From Clostridia bacterium (GTDB taxonomy: Bacteria > Bacillota_A > Clostridia > Oscillospirales > Butyricicoccaceae), in the NCBI GenBank assembly GCA_017548175.1, contig JAFYMZ010000133.1, forward strand, positions 1-8,217: a stretch of 8,217 bases of DNA. The letters are read 5' to 3'. The number at the start of each line of letters is the position of its first letter. The first letter of the stretch is position 1. The notes beneath the pieces were generated by a model, which had not been told where the DNA came from, did not search any database, and saw only the letters and a list, made by a program, of their open reading frames with translations. Position numbers and translations under genes: made by a program. Below, in pieces: positions 1 to 7,049 of the stretch.

Positions 1-267
1 GCCGACCTGAAGGAGATCGCGGTGATGGACGAGGTAAAGACCGCTTACGCAGCGGCACTGGAGGCGTATTTTGCTGAAATCGCGCTGACTGACCGCGGAA
101 AGCGCATCAGTCCCAACCGATTGGCGGCGATGCTGATGGAGGTGCCGGGTGTGCTGGATGTGAGCAATCTGACGGTCAATAACAAAACTCTGACAACGAT
201 CCTGCCGGAGGGCAGTTATCCTCAGTTGGCAGAACTGAGCATCAGCGAGGTGATCCTCAATGGTTGA
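1..267 (+). CDS. Baseplate J-like phage tail protein, C-terminal end (5' partial)
   Basis: The reading frame is open from the first base and ends with TGA at 265-267, leaving about 88 C-terminal residues; the true start lies left of the window. The visible part has a helical stretch (roughly residues 8-35), then 'RISPNRL...VPGVLDVSNLTVN', and closes with 'AELSISEVILNG'. This is the usual closing pattern of baseplate J/gp47-like (XkdT-like) proteins, where a short ferredoxin-like C-terminal domain carries a 'GV.DV..L.ing' segment. In contractile tails the protein forms the wedge of the baseplate. The next gene starts inside its last codons (8-nt overlap) and is a YmfQ/XkdU-like protein, the standard J-then-YmfQ order of PBSX- and Mu-like tails, which strongly supports the call. 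The ATG at 25 is internal to the frame and is not taken as a start. Confidence 0.8.
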   Translation, partial: ADLKEIAVMDEVKTAYAAALEAYFAEIALTDRGKRISPNRLAAMLMEVPGVLDVSNLTVNNKTLTTILPEGSYPQLAELSISEVILNG

Positions 268-703
268 TCTATTTGGCGCGCTGCCGCCCCGGTATCAAAA
301 TTGCGGTGATATTACACTGCTGCTGCAGACGCTGGAACAGGAATTGATCCGCTTGGAGCAGGCTGCGCGTGCGCTGGGTGCCCGTGGTCTGGTGGCGGAG
401 GCAGATCGGGCGGGACTGGAACTGTGGGAGACAGAACTGGGTCTGCCGCACCGTCCGGATCTGACGGAAGCCGGACGAAAGGCCATCCTTTGGGCGGCGC
501 TGGACCGTTGCTATGACGGCACGGCAGCGGGTTTGGCGCAGTATGTGCAGCGGCTGACCGGACAGGCGGTACAGGTGCGTTCGGACTATGCCGGGTATAC
601 CTTGACGGTAAAGCCGGAAAGCGCCGGACAGGTGGACCGGTACAGCGTGCAGTATTGGGTAGACCGTTGTCTGCCGACGCATATTTGCGGCACGGTAGAG
701 TAA
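260..703 (+). CDS. YmfQ/XkdU-like phage tail protein (DUF2313)
   Basis: 147-residue protein starting at ATG 260 inside the end of the baseplate J gene, so translation is probably coupled. It shows the DUF2313 pattern in order: an N-terminal 'LPPRYQN', a helical region with 'LEQELIRLEQ', the core 'ADRAGLELWETELGLP' (residues about 49-64), an 'R.aIL.A...' helix, and the C-terminal 'LPTHICGTV' that corresponds to the family's 'iPaHL' ending. Family members such as XkdU of PBSX are nearer 190 residues, so this is a short version, though both ends look intact. The family is a baseplate/tail-tip component acting next to gpJ in contractile tails; its exact biochemical role is not established. A tail fibre gene normally follows; here an unrelated host-like gene with its own promoter starts within 90 bases. 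Confidence 0.85.
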   Translation: MVDLFGALPPRYQNCGDITLLLQTLEQELIRLEQAARALGARGLVAEADRAGLELWETELGLPHRPDLTEAGRKAILWAALDRCYDGTAAGLAQYVQRLTGQAVQVRSDYAGYTLTVKPESAGQVDRYSVQYWVDRCLPTHICGTVE

Positions 704-731
704 ACGTGCGGGATACATCGGTCGAAATTGG

Positions 732-760
732 TTGAAAAATGGAAAAAGTTGTGGTACAAT
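732..760 (+). promoter_or_regulatory. Promoter of the DUF4870-like gene
   Basis: TTGAAA at 732-737 and TACAAT at 755-760 are separated by exactly 17 bases. TGTG at 750-753 forms a Gram-positive -16 TRTG element one base before the -10. The start codon follows 31 bases after the -10. This is a strong vegetative (SigA-type) promoter by inspection, and it sits only 28 bases after the phage-tail stop codon. Confidence 0.8.
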
Positions 761-790
761 CTTCCTATTCTTAAGAGGAGGTTGTACCGA

Positions 791-1072
791 ATGGATAAGA
801 AGGTAACCGGTATTGTGGCCTATATCACCCTCATCGGTTGGGCCATCGCCTATCTGATCGGCGACCGTGAAGGCGCAAAGTTCCATATGAATCAGGCTTT
901 GGTTCTGGCACTGGCTGAACTGGTCGTGGGCATCGTGGGCGGCATCATCGGCATCGTGGGCACTGTTCTGGGTGTTGTGATGTTCGTTCTGTGGGTCATC
1001 GGCATCGTGGGTGCCATTCAGGGCAAGGAGAAGAAAGTTCCCCTGCTGGGTGACATCGTTCTGCTGAAATAA
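791..1072 (+). CDS. Small DUF4870/Tic20-like membrane protein
   Basis: 93 residues, start ATG 791, chosen because AGAGGAGG lies at 774-781 and because the promoter -35/-10 lie inside any longer version beginning at 728. Three hydrophobic segments are visible at about residues 7-24, 34-57 and 59-77. Between the first two is a polar turn with 'GDREGAKFHMNQAL', and the tail reads 'VPLLGDIVLLK'. A first helix, then a turn ending in 'F..nQal', then a glycine-rich hydrophobic hairpin, then a closing 'vPllG.i' is the pattern of DUF4870/Tic20-like small membrane proteins. Their function in bacteria is not known. The gene has its own promoter and its own terminator, so it looks monocistronic. The middle is a low-complexity Gly/Ile/Val stretch encoded by three copies of one 11-base word. 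Family call is by pattern only. Confidence 0.75.
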   Translation: MDKKVTGIVAYITLIGWAIAYLIGDREGAKFHMNQALVLALAELVVGIVGGIIGIVGTVLGVVMFVLWVIGIVGAIQGKEKKVPLLGDIVLLK

Positions 1073-1086
1073 GGAACAATCCAAGG

Positions 1087-1118
1087 AAAGCGGCTGTGGA
1101 TTCCACCGCCGCTTTTTT
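1087..1118 (+). terminator. Intrinsic terminator after the DUF4870-like gene
   Basis: AAAGCGGC at 1087-1094 pairs perfectly with GCCGCTTT at 1108-1115. The interior adds GTGG (1096-1099) with CCAC (1103-1106), leaving a 3-base loop and one T-C mismatch. The descending arm runs into a T tract to 1118. It starts 14 bases after the stop codon. Confidence 0.88.
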
Positions 1119-1137
1119 GTTTGGTTGTCGCTTCCGG

Positions 1138-1166
1138 TTGAAACTTTGGGAAATCTGTGGTATAAT
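1138..1166 (+). promoter_or_regulatory. Promoter of the DUF4430-type lipoprotein gene
   Basis: TTGAAA at 1138-1143 and a consensus TATAAT at 1161-1166 with a 17-base spacer. TGTG at 1156-1159 gives a -16 TRTG element. It closely resembles the promoter at 732-760 in hexamers, spacing and the bases just before the -10. Confidence 0.85.
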
Positions 1167-1220
1167 AACAATCTACCGTAAAGGAACTTGGCATCGAATG
1201 CCTTCTGTAAAGGAGTGCCT

Positions 1221-1910
1221 ATGAAAAAATATCTGTTGTGTCTGCTGTGCCTGACGGTGCTGCTGACCCTGTGTGCCTGCGGCGGCGAAGAGCCTGCCGG
1301 CCCGACTGTCAGCATCCGGGTTGAGGGTATCAGTGAAAATTTAGCATACGATACCGCCGCGCCGCTTACCGAAGAGGCTTCGGCGCTGGATTTGGTGTGC
1401 GCGTTGCTGGATCGGCTCGATGTGCCCTATGATATCGATTCCGGCTATCTGACCGCTGTGGGTCATGATAAGGCCGGCGCGTTTGATGGCTGGGACGGTT
1501 TTGTGTTTTATCTGAACGGGGAAGAATCCCTTTCCGCACCCGGCAGCATCCGGCCGAAAGAGGGCGATGTACTGCTGTTCTGCTATGCCGACTTGAGCGG
1601 CGAGCCGCCGACGCTGCTGCCCAAGGTAGAGGCAGTGCGCGGCAGCGACGGTCTGGTGACCCTGACGGTGCTGGGCGGCAAACTGACCTTTGAAGGCGAC
1701 ACCCCGGTGATGGAATATGCGCCGGTGGCAGAAGCTGAAGTGACGGTGAACGAGGTGTTGTATTACACCGATGCCAACGGTCAACTGGTGCTGGATCGAC
1801 AGGTCAGCGAAAAGGATCGGGTGAGCATGCAGGTAGAGCATTATACCGAAGACGGCCGACCTCTGCTGATCCGTCTGGAACCGGGCTTTGAGATGGACCT
1901 GCCCAAATAA
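1221..1910 (+). CDS. DUF4430-domain lipoprotein
   Basis: 229 residues from ATG 1221, preceded by AAAGGAG at 1209-1215. An upstream in-frame start at 1188 would lack this ribosome site and would bury the signal peptide. The N-terminus is a textbook lipoprotein signal: MKKY, a Leu/Cys-rich hydrophobic core, and lipobox L-C-A-C with the lipidated cysteine at residue 20, so the mature protein should be anchored on the outer face of the membrane. Residues about 30-125 match the DUF4430/transcobalamin C-terminal-like fold: a helix with 'SALDLVCALLDRL', then 'DGWDGFVFYLNGEE', then 'P.EGDVLLFCY'. Residues about 135-229 look like a beta-rich, Ig- or carboxypeptidase-regulatory-like module with 'YYTDANGQL'. 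DUF4430 domains often sit in cobalamin-binding or surface proteins, but no ligand can be assigned here. The gene has its own promoter and terminator. Confidence 0.8.
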   Translation: MKKYLLCLLCLTVLLTLCACGGEEPAGPTVSIRVEGISENLAYDTAAPLTEEASALDLVCALLDRLDVPYDIDSGYLTAVGHDKAGAFDGWDGFVFYLNGEESLSAPGSIRPKEGDVLLFCYADLSGEPPTLLPKVEAVRGSDGLVTLTVLGGKLTFEGDTPVMEYAPVAEAEVTVNEVLYYTDANGQLVLDRQVSEKDRVSMQVEHYTEDGRPLLIRLEPGFEMDLPK

Positions 1911-1927
1911 AAAATAGCGTTGGAATG

Positions 1928-1959
1928 AACAGGCGCGGCCGCAAGGCTGCGCCTGTTTT
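1928..1959 (+). terminator. Intrinsic terminator after the lipoprotein gene
   Basis: The arm 1928-1940 (AACAGGCGCGGCC) pairs with 1945-1957 across a GCAA tetraloop at 1941-1944, with one G-T wobble. TTTT at 1956-1959 and a further AT-rich run follow. It begins 17 bases after the stop codon and closes the lipoprotein unit. Confidence 0.88.
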
Positions 1960-2058
1960 ATATTTTGCGCAGGACACCCGGCCGACGGTTGTATATTTTT
2001 TATTTGACGGGAAACACTACCTTCCGGAGGTGGTTGTTTGCAGTATCAGGGAGAGAAT

Positions 2059-2688
2059 ATGCACACGGAAACAGAATCTGCGGCAGGGCAGATCCACGTG
2101 CTGACCGTCATCGGTCAGATCGAAGGGCATCAGGCCCTCAGCGGTACAACAAAGGCCACCCAGTATGAGGAGATCCTGCCGCGGCTGGCGGCGGTGGAAC
2201 AGGCTGCGGATATCGGTGGCCTGCTGATCCTGCTGAACACCGCCGGCGGAGACGTGGAGGCCGGACTGGCAATCGCCGAGCTCATCGCCGGGATGTCCAA
2301 ACCAACGGCGGCGTTGGTGCTGGGCGGCAGCCATTCCATCGGCGTGCCCATTGCAGTGGCCGCCAAACGAACCTTCATTGCGCCTACCGGGACGATGGTG
2401 CTGCATCCGGTGCGCATTACCGGTACGGTACTGGGCGTGCCCCAGACCTCGGCGTATTTCCGCCGGGTACAGGGGCGCATTGAGGCATTTGTTACGGCGC
2501 ATAGCCGGATCTCGCCCCAGCGTCTGCGTGCACTGATGCAGCGCACCGATGAACTGGTGGATGACATCGGCAGCAGCCTTACCGGCCGGGAGGCAGTGGA
2601 GGAAGGTCTGTGCGATGCAGTGGGCGGGCTGCAGGATGCTCTTCGTGCATTGTATGATATGATGGAGGAGAGACCCTATGGATCGTGA
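2059..2688 (+). CDS. tepA: TepA-like ClpP-fold protein (ClpP/crotonase superfamily)
   Basis: 209 residues from ATG 2059, which has GGAG at 2050-2053. A TTG at 2038, seven bases after a better GGAGG (2026-2030), would add seven residues and is a real alternative. The wording follows the TepA (YmfB) branch of the ClpP-like family: 'IHVLTVIGQIEGHQ' (about residues 12-25), 'GGLLILLNTAGGDVEAGLAIAE' (split across residues 53-74), 'LGGSHSIGVPIAVAA' with the presumed nucleophile Ser93, and 'MVLHP' with His116. The catalytic Asp of ClpP has no exact match; the DDIG at about 168-171 is the nearest candidate. TepA was proposed in Bacillus to aid protein export or handle signal peptides; its true substrates are uncertain. 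In Bacillus tepA sits next to an RNase J gene (rnjB); here rnj is also close by, downstream. I see no convincing promoter between the preceding terminator and the start. Confidence 0.87.
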   Translation: MHTETESAAGQIHVLTVIGQIEGHQALSGTTKATQYEEILPRLAAVEQAADIGGLLILLNTAGGDVEAGLAIAELIAGMSKPTAALVLGGSHSIGVPIAVAAKRTFIAPTGTMVLHPVRITGTVLGVPQTSAYFRRVQGRIEAFVTAHSRISPQRLRALMQRTDELVDDIGSSLTGREAVEEGLCDAVGGLQDALRALYDMMEERPYGS

Positions 2689-2827
2689 TCCCCATACCTT
2701 TGCGCCCCGTGCGCGAGAGGATCTGGACCAACTGCCTATGGATTATCTGGAGGCGGAATATCCGGAAGAATATCGCCGCCGATTGATCCACGGGTTCGGC
2801 TGGACCTATTACGGCCCTTGGTATTGA
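2678..2827 (+). CDS. Small 49-residue hypothetical protein, overlapping tepA
   Basis: ATG 2678 to TGA 2825-2827, with GGAGGAG at 2664-2670 seven bases before the start. It overlaps the last 11 bases of tepA in another frame, so translational coupling is likely. The product begins MDRDPHTFAPRAREDL, has an acidic tyrosine-containing middle ('DYLEAEYPEEYRRR'), and ends with an aromatic, glycine-rich tail ('GFGWTYYGPWY'). No signal peptide or membrane segment is visible. I do not recognise the family. In Bacillus the short gene ylzJ follows tepA, but the sequence here does not resemble YlzJ as I know it, so positional analogy is all that can be said. The strong ribosome site, overlap architecture and downstream hairpin make a real gene more likely than a chance frame. 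Confidence 0.68.
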   Translation: MDRDPHTFAPRAREDLDQLPMDYLEAEYPEEYRRRLIHGFGWTYYGPWY

Positions 2828-2840
2828 CCGGGGCGACAAC

Positions 2841-2860
2841 GGAACGGGCTTGCCCGTTCC
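2841..2860 (+). terminator. Hairpin after the small ORF, possible weak terminator
   Basis: GGAACGGG at 2841-2848 pairs perfectly with CCCGTTCC at 2853-2860 around the loop CTTG. It lies 13 bases after the stop of the 49-residue ORF. The T tract (2872-2877) starts 11 bases after the stem rather than directly, so it is not a standard intrinsic terminator and may only attenuate or protect the 3' end. Confidence 0.45.
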
Positions 2861-2911
2861 TTACATCGCAATTTTTTGACAGAAGATTCCTTGCCGCGAC
2901 AGAATTAGGAT

Positions 2912-2940
2912 TTGCATTTTTTTCCTACTTATGTTATACT
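2912..2940 (+). promoter_or_regulatory. Promoter of rnj (and probably tadA)
   Basis: TTGCAT at 2912-2917 and TATACT at 2935-2940 are spaced by 17 bases, with TATG at 2930-2933 as a -16 TRTG element. A consensus TTGACA at 2876-2881 also exists but has no good -10 at the right distance. Transcription should begin near 2947, giving a leader of about 135 nt before the rnj start codon. Confidence 0.7.
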
Positions 2941-2946
2941 GAATCA

Positions 2947-3081
2947 ATTGATAATGATGTTTGCCGCGGTTGCCGACCGGATCCGCGGTTTATGATAAGA
3001 CAATGCAATATTGCGCCGTTGCCCCGCCTCACGCAGCAGGGCTTGTTTTTGGCGCACCCGTTTTACAAAAAAGGAGTATCT
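2947..3081 (+). other. Long 5' leader of rnj
   Basis: About 135 nt between the predicted transcription start and the rnj ATG. CCGCGG occurs at 2964-2969 and again at 2983-2988, and these can pair as a stem with a 13-nt loop. No recognised riboswitch or T-box signature is visible. Leaders of this length on RNase genes are often where the enzyme controls its own mRNA, but nothing here proves that. Confidence 0.4.
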
Positions 3082-5121
<2,040 letters not shown>

Positions 5122-5155
5122 CACGCGGCACTGCCGCTGAAAGGAGGCCTGTTCC

Positions 5156-5602
5156 ATGCACGAAACCTATATGCGTCTGGCACTGGAAGAGGCCCGTGCC
5201 GCCGGTGCCCGCGGCGAAGTGCCCGTAGGCTGCGTCATCGTCCGGAATGGTCAGGTCATTGCCCGGGGCAGCAACCACCGGGAAGAAACCAAGAACGCCC
5301 TGAGCCATGCCGAGACCGAGGCCATTCAGGCCGCCTGCGCCGCCGTCGGTGACTGGCGCCTGTCCGACTGTACCCTGTACGTGACGCTGGAGCCCTGTCC
5401 GATGTGTGCCGGTGCCATTTTGAATGCCCGGGTAGGCACGGTGGTGTACGGTGCGTCAGATCCCACCTTCGGCGCTTGCGGCGGTGTGATGAATCTGTTT
5501 GAAGAAGCCTTCGGCATTCATCCCAGACTGTACGGCGGTGTGCTGGCAGAGGCGTGCACGCAGGTGCTGCAGGACTTTTTCCGCGGCCTGCGGGAAGATT
5601 GA
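5156..5602 (+). CDS. tadA: tRNA-specific adenosine deaminase TadA
   Basis: 148 residues from ATG 5156, with AAGGAGG at 5141-5147. TadA deaminates A34 to inosine in the anticodon of tRNA-Arg(ACG), letting one tRNA read CGU, CGC and CGA codons; it acts in the cytoplasm as a homodimer. The zinc-dependent cytidine-deaminase-type active site is complete: H51-A-E53 in 'SHAETEAI', and P80-C81-P82-M83-C84 in 'LEPCPMCAGAI', giving the zinc ligands H51, C81 and C84 and the proton shuttle E53. The TadA-specific 'GASDPTFGACGGVMNL' follows at about 99-114. Length is typical. The gene follows rnj by 34 bases with no terminator between them, so the two probably share a transcript. A short hairpin (5125-5129 with 5133-5137) precedes its ribosome site. 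Confidence 0.95.
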   Translation: MHETYMRLALEEARAAGARGEVPVGCVIVRNGQVIARGSNHREETKNALSHAETEAIQAACAAVGDWRLSDCTLYVTLEPCPMCAGAILNARVGTVVYGASDPTFGACGGVMNLFEEAFGIHPRLYGGVLAEACTQVLQDFFRGLRED

Positions 5603-5919
5603 GAGAGTTTACAAATTGTTCACCCCGTTTGAATGGTTTCTTCATATTTTATGGCTATACTAATGCCATAAGATGCGAATACGTTTTCATAATACCTCTC
5701 TTTTCTTTCTTTTCTTTCTTTTTTACAACCAACAAAAGGAGCAGCTTCGGCTGCTCCTTTTGCGTTTGTCAAGGATCGTGCTGCAACAGACAGCGTGCAG
5801 TACAGTGGATATACTGCATCGTGGACACGATTTCTTACACTTTTTAGCACTTGCTGTCGGAGAGTGAAAAAATGAAACGGAAAATTCTTGGTTTGTTTAC
5901 AACTCGGTTGGGAAAACTA
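5603..5919. other. Non-coding spacer between tadA and the hrcA promoter
   Basis: An AT-richer stretch with no gene I would support confidently. In order it holds a palindrome at 5649-5671 (TTATGGC, 9 bases, GCCATAA), a 30-base pure pyrimidine tract at 5695-5724, the UUCG hairpin terminator at 5733-5762, and inverted repeats at 5796-5818 (TGCAGTA/TACTGCA) and 5818-5831 (ATCGTG-GA-CACGAT). A 25-codon frame starts at 5872. No SRP RNA signature (the GGAA-loop region with its conserved flanks) is present, although that RNA gene lies near tadA in some Firmicutes. Confidence 0.6.
5733..5762 (+). terminator. Strong UUCG hairpin terminator after tadA
   Basis: A perfect 13-bp stem, 5733-5745 with 5750-5762, capped by the very stable TTCG tetraloop. 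The outer pairs are A-T (AAAA in the rising arm, TTTT in the falling arm), so the same hairpin could stop transcription from either side. It probably ends the rnj-tadA transcript, which would then carry a 3' tail of about 160 nt. Confidence 0.85.
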
Positions 5920-5947
5920 TTGACATTTCCCAGATTTGTGGTAGGAT
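5920..5947 (+). promoter_or_regulatory. Promoter of the hrcA-grpE-dnaK operon
   Basis: Consensus TTGACA at 5920-5925. The best -10 is TAGGAT at 5942-5947 with a 16-base spacer, supported by a -16 TGTG at 5937-5940; the overlapping GATAAT at 5945-5950 would need 19 bases. Transcription should start near 5954, inside the CIRCE operator, so bound HrcA would block initiation. Confidence 0.8.
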
Positions 5948-5951
5948 AATG

Positions 5952-5978
5952 TTAGCACTCCGGAATGATGAGTGCTAA
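5952..5978 (+). promoter_or_regulatory. CIRCE operator (HrcA binding site)
   Basis: A perfect match to the CIRCE consensus: TTAGCACTC at 5952-5960, nine bases, then GAGTGCTAA at 5970-5978. HrcA dimers bind this inverted repeat and repress class I heat-shock genes; GroEL is known to help HrcA fold, linking repression to free chaperone. It directly follows the -10 and lies 21 bases before the hrcA start. Confidence 0.98.
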
Positions 5979-5999
5979 ATAAACAGAAAGGCTGATGGC

Positions 6000-7049
6000 A
6001 TGGAGCTTCCTGAGAGAAAACGACGCATCCTGAAAGCGATCGTAGAAAACTATATCGACACCGCAGAACCGGTGGGCTCCAAGATGCTGGCAGCCAGCCT
6101 GGAGCAAAGCGTATCTTCCGCCACCATCCGAAATGAGATGAGTGAGCTGGAGGAGCTGGGCTATCTGGAGAAACCCCACGTATCTGCCGGCCGTGTGCCT
6201 TCTTACGCCGCATACCGCTTGTACGTCAACGAACTGATGGACCGCCACCGTCTGGCTTCCGCCGAACTGGAGGCGATGCGCCTGCGGATGGAAAGCAAGA
6301 TGCGGGAACTGGATGACATTATGGTGTCTGCCAGTAAGGTGGTCAGCGAAATGACCCGGCACACCGCCGTGTCTATGATCACCCGAAATCAGGGTGAGAA
6401 TATCCGCAAGTGCCAGTTGATCACCGTGGACGGCGGCCGCAGCTATGCCATCGTACTGGTGACCGATACCAACGTGGTGAATAAAATGGTGCGGCTGAAA
6501 GATCCGGTGGATCCCGAAACCGCCGCGATGCTGTGTACTGCCGTGGATATGGCGCTGCAGGAAAACCGTCTGGGCGACCTGCTGCCCTCGCTGTCCCGCA
6601 GTATGGGCACCCAAAGTCCGGTGTACCGGCTGACCTGCGAAGTGCTGGACTTCATCCACCGCCAGCAGGAGACGATGGGCGCAAAAGTCTATGTGGACGG
6701 CGCAGCCCGCCTGCTGGATAACCGGGAATATCAGGACACCCGCCGTGCCCGGGAACTGCTGGACTATATGTCCGACCCCCAGCGCCTGCAAGAGATCATT
6801 CATACCGAGGAAGGTGGCGCCATCAACATCCGCATCGGCCCCGAACTGGACGATCCCGGCCTGCGTGATGCAAGTCTGGTCTTTACCACCTATCCCATCG
6901 ATGAACACACCACCGGCGTCATCGGTATCGTAGCTCCCACCCGAATGGACTATGCTGACGCCTGCGCCAAATTGGCAGCATTTACCCTAGCCGTGCGAAA
7001 TCTGCGCACGCCCCCAAAACAAATCAAGGAAAACGGTGAACAAGAATGA
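6000..7049 (+). CDS. hrcA: Heat-inducible transcription repressor HrcA
   Basis: 349 residues from ATG 6000 with a modest GAAAGG at 5986-5991; the length is normal for the family. HrcA represses its own operon, and usually groESL, by binding CIRCE. The N-terminal winged-helix region is clear: 'LPERKRRILKAIVENYI' at 3-19, 'EPVGSKML' at 23-30, the recognition stretch 'VSSATIRNEMSELEELGYL' at 38-56, and the family hallmark 'PHVSAGRVPS' at 59-68. A GAF-like/dimerisation region follows, with 'IRKCQLITVDGGRSYAIVLVT' split around residues 134-155, an inserted helical segment, and the closing 'FTTYPIDEHTTGVIGIVAPTRMDY', which is strongly conserved. Its stop overlaps the start of grpE (ATGA), so translation of the two is coupled. 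The CIRCE immediately upstream shows autoregulation. Confidence 0.97.
   Translation: MELPERKRRILKAIVENYIDTAEPVGSKMLAASLEQSVSSATIRNEMSELEELGYLEKPHVSAGRVPSYAAYRLYVNELMDRHRLASAELEAMRLRMESKMRELDDIMVSASKVVSEMTRHTAVSMITRNQGENIRKCQLITVDGGRSYAIVLVTDTNVVNKMVRLKDPVDPETAAMLCTAVDMALQENRLGDLLPSLSRSMGTQSPVYRLTCEVLDFIHRQQETMGAKVYVDGAARLLDNREYQDTRRARELLDYMSDPQRLQEIIHTEEGGAINIRIGPELDDPGLRDASLVFTTYPIDEHTTGVIGIVAPTRMDYADACAKLAAFTLAVRNLRTPPKQIKENGEQE

Noticed and set aside
269..1315. 348-codon minus-strand frame
   Set aside because: It crosses two + strand genes, a promoter and a terminator, and its translation resembles no family. Treated as a shadow.
2876..2905. TTGACA at 2876 as the rnj promoter -35
   Set aside because: The only -10-like word at usable distance (CAGAAT, 18 bases) is poor; the 2912-2940 pair with a -16 element is clearly better.
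2954..2995. 13-codon leader peptide frame at the 5' end of the rnj leader
   Set aside because: No ribosome site, and it begins only a few bases after the predicted transcription start.
2818..3081. N-terminal 88-codon extension of rnj to position 2818
   Set aside because: It would start inside the small ORF and run through the promoter; ATG 3082 has a strong ribosome site.
5620..5867. Frames on both strands across the tadA-hrcA spacer (76 codons minus, 64 and 97 codons plus)
   Set aside because: They read through a pyrimidine tract and a terminator hairpin, giving low-complexity Lys/Glu/Arg or Phe/Leu runs, and lack convincing ribosome sites.
5603..5919. Possible SRP RNA (ffs) next to tadA, as in some Firmicutes
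   Set aside because: The conserved GGAA-loop segment and its flanking bases are absent on both strands.
5952..6908. 318-codon minus-strand frame opposite hrcA
   Set aside because: Shadow of hrcA; composition is typical of antisense translation and it would run into CIRCE.
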